DNA of 64,000 nucleotides from Scatophagus argus. Lineage: Eukaryota > Chordata > Actinopteri > Scatophagidae. Under the pieces are notes generated by a model. That model was not told the DNA's origin, searched no databases, and saw nothing but the letters and a program-made list of their open reading frames with translations. The translations under genes were made by a program, and so were the position numbers. The DNA is taken from contig NC_058495.1 in NCBI RefSeq assembly GCF_020382885.2, positions 6,069,627-6,133,626 of the forward strand, read 5' to 3'. This document shows, in pieces, positions 12,093-24,100 of this stretch (positions are counted from its first letter, which is position 1; each line of letters opens with the position of its first letter).

Positions 12093-15000
12093 TCATCTAT
12101 TGCAGTTGGGGAAATCTTTCGGAATCCAATCAGGGATCAAAGGAGCCAAGATGTTAAGACGATCAGTAGTGACGGATGGGACAGCTGCTGGCCAAGGTAA
12201 GAACTAAGTGTCATTCTACAGGAGACAGGAGACAAGAAGAACTCCCCTAATCAAGCTGGTGTGTCAGCACACCTAAACAACTTTTATTTGTTATGTCTTT
12301 TATTTCAAATTTCTATATCTAAAACACAGAGGTGACGAGTAGCAAAATAAAACCTGACCCTGACTTTTTTTTATTAATATCCTTCATGCATTCATATGTT
12401 TGGCAAAGTGGTGAACCTCACATCTCTCTTGCTCATGAACAACTGAGCCTTTTGAGGACTCCCATTTCATACCCAGACACGATACTGTTACATATCAGTC
12501 ATACATATCACTTATTACCACTGAACCCGTTTACTTGTTGAATGGTGTTTTCCAAGTGGTACACAAATTTCCTTTGTCTCTGTACTGTTTTCAATTGGGT
12601 ATATGTCAAAAAAGATGAGCAAACTATCACATTACACTATTTTATTTATGTCCAGGTGTCCTAACTTTTTTGGAATCAGGGCTGTACATGCATTTTGTCC
12701 CAGATACATGAAAAAATATGCCTGAAACTAATTGAATACAACGCTATATTCATTTAGTTTGATCTCCTTAACAGTCTGATAAGATAATGTTGACAAGGAG
12801 CTTTATTTATTAATAAATTTGACTAAAATTGTGAATATATCTAAATCTAATAATCTAATTTATTATTTGACAGTAGCCACAAAGTCTTCAGCTGTCTTTC
12901 ACTGAATATTGTTCAAATAAGAAGGATCAAGATTAAAATTAAAAAATTATGTACCCAGGCATGCAGACTGCTTCTACAAACATTTGTGAAAGAATTGGCC
13001 GCTCTCAGGAGCTCAGTGAATTCCAGTGTAGTACTGTGATAGGATGCCGCCTGTGCAACAAGTCCACGAAGTCAACTCAACGAAGCATTTTACATGGCCT
13101 ACCACTTCGTGGTAGGCCATGTAAAATGACAGAGCGGGGTCAGCGGATGCTGAGGCGCATAGTACGCCAAGGTCGCCAACTTTCTGCAGAGTCAATCGTT
13201 ACAGATCTCCGAACTTCATGCCTTCAGATTAGCTCAAGAACAGGGTGTAGAGATCTTCATGGAACGAGTTTCCATGGCCGAGCAGCTGCATCCAAGTGCA
13301 ACAGCCAAGTGCAATGCAAAGTATTGGATGCAGCGGTGTAAAGCACGGCACCACTGGACTCTGGAGCAGTGGAAATGTGTTCTCTGGAGTGACGAATCAC
13401 GCTTCTCCATTTGGCAATCTGATGGACGAGTCTGGGTTTGGCAGTTGCCAGGAGAACAGTACTTGTCTGACTGCATTGTGTGTATGAAGTGTGAAGTTTG
13501 GTGGAGGGGGGATGATGGTGTGTTGTTGCTTTTCAGGAGCTGGGCTTGGCCCCTTAGTTCCAGTGAAAGGAACACTGAATGCTTCAGCATACCAAGAGAT
13601 TTTGGACAATTCCATGCTCCCAGCTTTGTGGGAACAGTTTGGGGATGGCCCCTTCCTGTTCCAACATAACTGCGCACCAGTGCACAAAGCAAGGTCCATA
13701 AAGACATGGATGAGCTAGTTTGGTGTGGCAGAACTTGACTGGCCTGCACAAAGTCCTGACCTCAACCCAATAGAACACCTTTGGGATGAATTAGAGCAAA
13801 GACTGCGAGCCAGGCCTACTCGTCCAACATCAGTGTCTGACCTCAGAAATGCGCTTCTGGAAGAATGGTGAAAAATTGCCATAAACACACTCCTAAACCT
13901 TGTGGAAAGCCTTCCCAGAAGAGTTGAAGCTGTTATAGCTGCAAAGGGTGGGCCGACATCATATTAAACCTGATGGATTAAGAATGGGATGTCCCTTAAG
14001 TTCATATGCGTTTAAAAGCAGATGAGCGAATACTTATAATATCATAGTTTATAGCAATATAGTGTACATACACTGCATACCAATTTCAACACTGTATACT
14101 GAGAAGCAGACAAACTTTACAGGCTTAAAGCACCTGCAAATGAGCAAGAAAATCACATATTTTTGACATTTGGAAGTATTTTATATGTACATTATAGTAC
14201 TCATGCCATTGAATAACACTGTAACCTGACATGGATGGACAAGAAAAAGGTTTTTTAAAAAAATGAAAATATTACATTGTTTCAACTGTGATGATGTGAT
14301 TTACACATCTACCAAATCTTACAATGTAACCATTCAGGGAATCAAATACCTGTCATTTTATTTCCTGTTCCTTTCAGAATTATTTGAGTTTAATTGATAA
14401 TCCAAAGCTAATGCCATGCTGTTATTTGCTGTATATGCTCTTCAACATGTGCTTCATCAGGTCCTGATGCAGACAACTGCAATGGTAAAGAAGGTAGGGT
14501 TGTGTGACAAAACACAAACTGCCATCAGCTGACATATTTTCCCCTGACTACTCATGAAGGCATGAAGAACTGATATGCAATGGGTTTATGAATATAGCCT
14601 ATTGTATAAGCAAAAATATATTTTGTGCGCAGATATGTTGGAGCATCACTACATATCTGTTCTCAGGGTGAATTTTAGGCATGAATTCCCAAGAAAAAGA
14701 ATTAAAGATAAGGTTATTGGAATGTAAATGTACAGAACATGTGACACAAGAGAGGCTTCTGAGAGTATGTGAGAGTCTTCACATACATACAGCTGAGAAT
14801 GATAATAAACTGATATTACTGTAACATACATTCTAATATGTCATGCATTAGAATGTGTTTCAGCATGGTTTATGTTGGTGATGATTTAACTACAAAACAA
14901 CAACATGGTTTGAGGATTGGACAGTCATATTTTTCATTCTTTTCTCTTTTAAAGTGTTAATTGTACTGTCGCTGACATTTCATTTTCCATTGCTGACAGT

Positions 15001-15122
15001 GGGGATCAAGAAAAGATCTAAAGTCCCCGGGGTGATGATTACACAGTTTGTCGAGACCTTACCAGAGGGAAAAAGCCATCCAGACTTCACTCGCAAGCCA
15101 ATTGCTTTGACCATCCAAGAGG
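12093..15122 (+). CDS. igfn1: igfn1 copy B: start exon and leader exon
   Basis: The exon 12093-12196 carries a short 5' UTR and ATG at 12151 ([10 protein letters not shown]). It ends in phase 1 at GTAAGA. Exon 15000-15122 encodes the conserved leader [14 protein letters not shown]...PDFTRKP, which parallels the mammalian IGFN1 amino terminus (VPGV...QFVE...TPDF). The intervening intron holds the Tc1 remnant. Confidence 0.8.
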
Positions 15123-18100
15123 GTAGGACTGATAGTATAAGAATAATTTTAAACATTAATATCACAGAATATTCCAAGATGAAATTTCCATGATTCTGCA
15201 TAATGGATTAGATCCTTGACTTCAGTGCAATGGGCCTGTGGGAGCAGAGCCCTGAAATGCAACACACACTCCTGTGTCTGTCAGATAAAATTAAACATAC
15301 ACGGAGTTCAATTTAAAACCAAGAAAAGTGATAAGATTATCAAGTCTGCACTGTCATCATTTTGCATAAAAAATTCTTTGCATTTGTAATGTACTTAAGT
15401 AGTGTTTTGCATCAAGCATTCTATGTAGTTAGGATGCATATTTCAAATCAATAATTAATCTAAATAACACACATATAAATATACTTGCATCTGTTTTCTG
15501 TGTTTCAAAAAAAAGAAAAGAAAAGACGATATTGGCTGATCTTGTCTGTCTCTTTCTTTCTTTCTTTCTTTCCCAGGCAAATTTGCTTTTTTCAAAGCCA
15601 TTGTCACTGGAGATCCACAGCCAACTGTAACATGGAGCAGAAATAATGGAGACGTTTCTGATACGTCAAGATACATAACAAAATATGATCCCAATTCCAA
15701 TGAGCACACATTTGAGGCATGTGATATGGGCTATCAAATCACAGTGACACTATACAGCAACATGCTGATGTAAAGGAACAGCAAAAATAGCACAGAGAAA
15801 ACTATATCAGCAGAAAGAGAATAAGAGAGAAAAGGCTGCTGTATAATAACATTAATGCCTTGTGACACATCAGTTTGCTTTGCTTTGCCAATTTCACTTA
15901 TCCTGAGAGAAGCAAACTCAAAGAAAGTTTGATGAAATGGGCATCAAATCACTGCTGCTCGACACTGAAAATGTAAAATAAAAAGGCACACAGTTACATA
16001 TCAGGAGGCCATCTACCAGTCAAGCAGTGAAAAGAGTCTGTAATTGTACCACACTGTTATAATCAAATTGTTTTCTCATGTGTTCTTTACTATGTTTATT
16101 GCAGTAAATAACCAATAACCAATTAACCTGAGTGAGTTTTAACACTTTGACACCACATGCTGTTCAAAAATTCATTAGCTAGCAAGAGGAGAAGTTGAAA
16201 TAGATTTCTAAAATTAGTGGATGGTGTTTGAAAAATTCTGCTATTTTCACTCCAAGTGGGTCAGAAGGTTCACTGACAAGCAAAAAAAAAAGACCAAGCT
16301 TAACAAGAATGATAATATCCGCTTTTCCAGTAATATCCACTTTTAACATCCAAATTAAAATCAGAACAACTTGAACGAATGGTGTTGATTAATGGGTACT
16401 TGAACTGATCTTACAGGGCTGCAGGGACACATAACACACAAAACGTTTGCAGACCACTGCTATATTGTATAAAACGTAACGACAAAGCTGACTATGTAAC
16501 CCACTGGATCATTTATATTTTGCATGTCTCGTGTGTTCCAGATGCCAAACGTTATGCCAGATCAAGCTGATACCTACAAATGCTTTGCCACAAATGAATA
16601 TGGACAAGCCACGGTTACAGTTGTTTTGAACGTTATTGCAGGTAGGGACTATTTGCTTGTTATGAAGGTGACAAATGAATGCAGGTAATATTAGGCAGAG
16701 CCATTTAACCCTCTGGAGTCATTGTCCGTATTTGACTACTTTTGATTTTATCGAATTTTATCTTAAAAATGGTTTAGCTTGCCTTGCCTACAAATTGTAA
16801 ATCTCAAAAATTATGTACAAATTTAGCAAACAAGAAGTTATTTACAGCTATTTACCTTAAATTGCAGTAAATGTCTCAGGTGTTTTTTTGTACGGCTATT
16901 TACATTATACATTTATATTATTTCTAAAATTCGCACCAAACAAGCAGCAAACGTGACGACAGTGTTCAGGAAAAAGCATCACGCATATTGTTTATCATAA
17001 CTCGGGTTTTACTTGACATGTAACAAAATTTAAAAACTTGTATATAGTTTGTAGTCCCCACTTTTGACACAAATTAAAAGAGAGATTCAGTGAGGCTGTA
17101 TCTTGCATCTACGTCATCTTATTGTGAAATGTGATAAAGATGCACCGGCGCGTCCCTGGACTCCAAATCCAGGGGGTTACATGACACAAAGTCTCAAGTA
17201 TTCTCCTCTATCTACTTCAAATTAAGCATACTTGTATCCAAATTTGACATTTTCCCACTTCATATCCTTGTGTGTATTACATTCATTCAGTACTTGTCAC
17301 TTTGCAGTCCCCACTGTAACTTAATTACATGATTATGTTAATAATGCGAGTACCCTCTTGTGCTTTCAGTTGGTTTCAAAATGAACAAAGCCACACAAGC
17401 AGCTGAAGCCACTGATGTGAATTTTAAGAAAGTTCTAAAAAGGAGAAGGTAGGTTTGAGTTACATATGTTGAAGGACTTTCATTCTCTACATTTACATAT
17501 GTGCTTCAACTACATGCACACCTTTTTTATTTTCCAGTAAGATCTGTCCAAAATCTGAGCAACCTGCAAAAAAAGAGGGTGAGATTGATCCCAAATTTTG
17601 GGAGCTCTTGCTCAGCGCTGACAAGAAAGACTATGAGAGAATCTGTGGAGAGTTTGGAGTGACTGACTTTCGCTGGATGCTCAAGAAACTAAATGAAATG
17701 AAGAAAGAAAGGGAGGAAGAACAAGCTGAGGTTTCACTCCAGTGCAAGAAGAAAATTCTATAATTTTTGAAATTTGAAATAAGGCTCATTTGCTTACATC
17801 GAATTCTGTTTTTGTCCAAGTTTGTCAGAAACCTGTCTAACCTGAGACCCATTCAGGTCAATGCAGATGGCACTGCATCCTTTGAGCTTGAGATGGACCT
17901 TCTGGATCCAAGCAGCTCCATTTACCTGTACAAGGTTGGTGTGATAATAAAATTAGAAGATAGACCATCATCAAGGGGCACATCCTCTAAAACCCCCTAA
18001 ACTTGCAGACATAACATATGGCTTTGAGTTTTTGAATGTTTTGATGAAGTCCTGCTATGATGTTTTCTACTGTACCTCATAAGTATGGCATTTCTCCAGC

Positions 18101-21100
18101 ATCCCAAAAGGATATTATATTGTATATTCCCCTCACAGGATGGTGAAATGGTTCCATATACAAAAGAGTTGGGAGACAAGATGAAACACAGCCTTAGACA
18201 AGTGGGGAAAAAGTACATTTTCAGTCTGAGGGATCTTATGCCAGATGATGCTGGACTGTACCAGTTGGATGTGGAGGACGTGAATATGTTTTCTACTGAT
18301 TTTAAAAGTAAGTTTACAGTTGCACACATGACAAATTAGCAAAGGAAAACAATAATAATTGTATAATGATTCGAAATGACCCAAATAAAAACAGAAAACA
18401 ATTGTTTTAATATTCCAGTTCCAATGGTGGACTTCTTGGTGAAAATTCAGGAAGTGAAGGCAATCGAGAGAGAAGATGCTGTTTTTGAGTGTGTCCTGTC
18501 AAATCCCTTCTCCAACATTTTGTGGTTTGGCAAGAATGTGCCACTGGAACAAGGGGATAAATATGACATTGAGGTTTCAGAAGACAAGCTCATTCACAGG
18601 CTGGTGGTCAAAGACTGCATGGTGGTAGACAAAGGAATTTATTCTGCCTGCGCTGGGATAAAGTCTTGCAATGCATGGCTTATTGTTGAAGGTAAGATAT
18701 TCAAGTTCACCAAAAACTAATATTCTAATAATATTCAATGGATAATGAAGACCGTTTCCAATAGAATAGTAATGCAAAGCATAAGATACCTAATTCTTCA
18801 TAACAATTACTGCTTATTATTGAAATAAGCAATAATTGGTATATTTTTACATGCACACTCACTACAAATCTGTTGTTTTCAATTCAGCTGATAAAGAAGC
18901 ACAAAAGGGCAAAAAATCAGCAAGGAAAACAACAAGGGCAGGAGGATCTGGGATGGATTTGCAGAAGGTTGCCCAAGAGCAGCAAGCAAAATTAGAGAAG
19001 GAGAGAGAGGACAGGAAAGAACAGATTAAAGCTGCAAAAGAAGCTGCAGCAGCTGCACCTCCACCTGAATCCCCTCCAGCTCCTGCAGCCACTAAGACTC
19101 CAGCTGTGGCTAAACCCGAGGCACAGAAAGACCCTGAATCAAGTAAGCCAACCACAAGGTTAATGAGACCGGCTGCTGAATTCACAAAAGAAGAGGCCAT
19201 ATTGGCAAACTTATTACAAATCCCAACTCCTGAATTTTACTTTAGACTAATAATGTGATAATTAAAAATGTGAATGGATATTTATTTATGTGGTTATTAA
19301 GTCCTTTTTCATCTTTATTCATGTTAACATTTTAAATAAACCTCCCTATACCCGTTATGATAATTTGCTGATATGGCAAACTGTTAACTTGTTGGTTGAC
19401 AGGAATGGTAAAGGAACCAGCAGCAGTGGATCCCCCAGCTGTGGAGGTAGTAAGTACTGGTAAGGTGACCTCTGCATGTATTCAAATGTGAATATGACAG
19501 CTACTTGAATATAATATTTCAGTATTAAGTGTCTTTATCCTGGTATCGTTTGATAAAAATCTCTCTCAAAGATGTTTTATTGTCAGCCCTTTGTCTGATT
19601 GCCTATTGTGTTGTTTAGTGGTATTGATCCAATTTAGATGTACTGGGACTATCAATATTCCTAGGATGACCTGATAGATGTGTTGCCATGCTACTACACA
19701 GCTGTGTCCTGTGGTTTGCAACTGGCTGACTGGCTAAATGTCAGCTTTGTGTTTAGTCCTTGATGTTGTGTCCTGAAATATGCTCAGAATTAGTTGAATA
19801 ATAGAACACGAGAATTAATATACAGATTCTTATCACCTGTCCACAACTTATGCTGCGTTCCAAATCGCATGCTTTTTCTTTTCAGTTCTAGTCCGTCCTG
19901 TGGCTGTCTTTAAAACATATATATTGTTGCATGCAATATGCATACAGTTGAGACATACAAATTCATCCATCACAGTAAGTTACAGTTTATATATGTATGT
20001 ATTAATTATACACATGAGTCACAAACAAATATGTAGTGCTTATTTGAATGCACTCTTATCTGTCACTGCAGCTTCTGTCATCTGTCAGTGAGCTGTCATC
20101 TGTCTGTGCTTTCAACTGCTCAGTCATGTGATATATCTTCTGCTGTGCAGAAGACTGTGGGTCAGAACAGACAGAAAATGATGCTGGTCTGCACACTGCA
20201 AAATGTGAGCGGATGCTAAAGACATCCTATTTCCCGATATACTGCATTGAATTAGGACACACTAAATAATTTTGTTATGTGCTAAATAGTATGGTAGTAC
20301 AGGTTTGAAACACAGTTAGTGCCTACTTACTAAGACGCAACAAGAATTTTACACAACTCATCTATTTTCAAAGCATTTTGTTGTTTCTAAGTCTTTTATG
20401 AATGTGTTTCCCAAAATTCAATAAACAGAAACTCATCCATTTCATAGCTGTATCACCATGCAGAAGAAAAGGTGTGTCTACTCCTGGAAGAGAGGCTTGT
20501 GCTCATGATGGGGCAGGATGTAAACATTAATGTGATCTTCCTTGGCTGAGCTGTAATGTTAACTAGCTTAGTTAGCCAGCCTCTCTCTCATCCATGAGTA
20601 GATGCACACTTCCCTCTGCATCGTGATACGGAAAGCTTGTGAAGAACACCTGGAGACACTGCTCAAGACTGAAATTATTTGTTTATTTGTTTTGTTTTGT
20701 TTTGGTTTTTTTTTACGATAATGATCTTAAAAATAAGCTACCATTGCTCTCTGTGGTGAAGATAGGAATAAATAAATTTCTTATTGAAGTTCAGGAGTAT
20801 TTGTTGACATTGGACATCGCAGATTTCTTTGGTCCAACAAATCTACATAACTACCAATTTTGCTTTGTTTTTATTGTTTTTTTCCCCCCAAAGCTATCAG
20901 GTCTCTGTCAAGAAAATTATAGGTTGGCCAACCCATAAAATAATGTTATTTGGTTTTAAAAAAAAAGTGAATGAAAACCAGTGACATGCTTTAGAAAAGG
21001 CTCAGAGGTAATCTTAAATACATGATTTGCACTGAAACATCCAGGTTTCACATGTCATCAAATTCATAAACACAGATCAAGTAAACAGCTAAAATGTTTT

Positions 21101-24100
21101 TATACTGTCTGTGATCAATAACAGGTCACTCAGACAGGACATCAACAGCAACAGCAGGAGACTCAGGAAGTGGTAAGAGACAACTGTGAAACATATAAAA
21201 TTGATGGAGTAATTTACTGAATCAAATTTAAATTACTTAAGGAAGCTGAGTGGAGGTGAAAGGCTTCCCCTTGCAGATGCAGGAGGTGGTATGCCTGATA
21301 CTAAATACAACAGGAGCTTAGATAGGAAATCTAAAGAGAAAGAATAAAAAACTTCTTATTTACTTTTTTAACACATTTAACATATTAATATCTAATCGTA
21401 TTATCAAATTCATCGATCATCTTTCTCTTAAGTCAAATTCCAGTTTACAAATGATGTGTGAAATAATGACAGGGATTCTTCATAACCTGCATGTAGAGCC
21501 ACCATTTTAAAATTCAGCACTGACCCAAAGATTGTTTAAATATGTTCATGTCTTCTGACAGTTTTGTGTTCCCAGTGGGTTTCTGTTTCTGTAAAGTTTG
21601 GAAAGCTTTATGTTTGCTACTCATAATTGTGTTTGCTTTAAATGTCAATAACTTGCTTTAACTTATATTTATCACACACCAGATCACATTTATCTAATGT
21701 CTGAACCGTGCCCTGAATTATGATGTCACGCGCACCACATCTATCAAATCATAAATGCAGTTCTGTTGTTGTTGTAGTTTACGTTATGATTATACCCTTA
21801 ATTCCTTTCGTCCTTTTTAAAGCATATTTTTAATATTTTTCTTTTTTCTTTAATTGAGACTGTTCCATTATTCACAGGAAATAATTGATATTTATGAGCC
21901 ATTTAATTACTTAATCTCAACAAGCATGTAAATGAGTGGCAGTTAAAAGAATGTGTGTGGGTAATTAATTTATTCTTGTGTACTTTTATTCAGTATTCTG
22001 TTCTGAAAGCTGTTTCACATAAATATGCAAAGTGGAGAATAACTTTGTTTTGTGTTTCCCAGAGCCTGAAATTACCTGTGGACTCTCTGATATTTATGCT
22101 CTTCTTGGAAAACCAGCTGAATTAACTGTGAAGATGAACACTGACAGTGAAGGTGCCTGGTTTAAAGATGGAGAGCAGGTAAAGCCCATGAATGAAAAAA
22201 AACAAAACAAAACAAAACATTTTCCTCAATTAGAAACAACAGACTGAAGACGTACAAAGCGGGAGGTGTTGTTTTCTTGGTCTTGCTCATTTGGTAATGT
22301 GACACAGATAATAAGCTGCAAGTCTCACTTTAACTTTTGATTTACTAGCTAATCTCAGGTGCTGGGGTCACCATCACCAAAGATGGAACCATTCACAAGC
22401 TGACAATTCAAAGCTGCAGAGACGATGACTCTGGAATTTATCGTTTTGTATCAGGCAATCTAAGTACACAAGGAAAGGTCACTGTGGGAGGTACAATTTA
22501 CTTCCCTCTATTGCAGAGCATACAGTTTATTAAATGGCGCAACAACTCCTGTGCATTAACCTTAATTAAACTGTGTTTTTCACAGTTGTACCTGACTTTG
22601 ACCCAGATGACCTTCACAAGTTCTCCAAACCTGTGATCATAAGAGTGGGCCAGAACGCTGCTTTCAAGATGCCCTTTCCTCCTCAGGAGTCTTTGGTGGT
22701 CAGTTGGTTTAAGAATGGTATTGAGATCAAAGACGGAGGAGGAGTTAAAATAGTGAGGGAGCCCAATCACAGCCGGCTGCTGCTCAGAGACTGCCTGCGA
22801 ACAGACGCGGGGGAAATAAAGATCCAACTTAAAAACCCATTTGGGGCTGTGGAGGCCACATCTCAGCTTATTGTGCTTGGTGCGTAAATACTGAGAAATA
22901 CTGTGAGATAAAAGGATGATATTTATAGCATTTGTTTACCTCTACATTCACTGACATGCCAAATCATAAACACAACTTTCACCTTACTAAGCGTCATTAC
23001 CGCACTATAATTTCATTCTTCACCATGTTTCGCAACAGATCGGCCAGGCCCTCCCGACGGTCCAGTGGAGACTGTCGAAACCACTTCATCTAACATTGAG
23101 ATCAAATGGAAACCTCCCAAAGATGATGGTGGCTCCGCTATCACCAACTATATCATAGAGCGGCAGCAGGCAGGACAGGGTCTATGGACGAAACTTGGGG
23201 ACGTCTCAGCTGACAAGACCTCCTTCAGAGACAGGAATGTTACTCATGGAAAGAAATACAACTACCGCATCTATGCAGAGAACCCCGAGGGCCTTAGTGA
23301 CACCCTGGAGACAACTGATAGCATTATGGCTGGCATAATGAGTGAGTGTGGAAAAAAGAGGTCTCATTTAGCATTTCTCATCAAATCCCATGTTAATCTC
23401 CCTCAGGTTGTAATAAATGAAAATGCCTCTGGATAGGTTTTGTCATAGCTTCAAATCATTTATCACCAGCACTATTTAGTCAGTGTAGAACGTCAACCTT
23501 TTATCTTTGCGTTACAGTTGCTCTATCTCCAAGAGGAATAGTCTGCTCTATCCTGCAGTAATAACATGTAGATTTCCCTAATTTATTCCACATCTTTAAT
23601 TACTTCTTAATTATTATTAATGAGCTTACTTGATTAATTAGACTCATCATTCTTTAGTACTCTCCGGTCCACCTGGCACCCCCAAAGTGGTAAGTGCCTC
23701 TAAGACCTGCATTAACTTGACCTGGACCCCTCCAGAGGAAGACAGAGGAGTACCGATCATTGGTTACCAAGTGGAGAAACGAAAGAAAGACACAAATCAA
23801 TGGATTGCACTGAATGCACTTAATGAACCTATTGAAGGTTTGTCAGAAACACTTAAGCACATATTGTTACCTTTTTTAATTAAAGGCAAGTTTTCTTCCA
23901 TTTATTTGTTATTTTCCTGCATTGCTATAATTCTTATTTTCAGACGTGAAATACGCAGTTAAAGATATTACTGAAGGAGTGGAATATGAGTTCAGGGTTT
24001 CAGCAATCAATGAGTCAGGATCAGGGGATCCAAGCCCTCCCTCTGCAATGGTGTGTGCAAAGAATCCCAACAGTAAGTACTTAAATTCCTTTGTTGTGCA

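Noticed and set aside
13234-13749. 171-residue minus-strand open frame
   Set aside because: Lies antisense to the Tc1 transposase relic; no domain of its own.
18862-19200. Minus-strand Ala/Gly-rich open frame
   Set aside because: Antisense shadow of the Ala/Pro linker exon of igfn1 copy B.
20639-20938. 99-residue open frame in igfn1 copy B intron
   Set aside because: Low-complexity T-rich start and no similarity to known transposon proteins that I can recognise.
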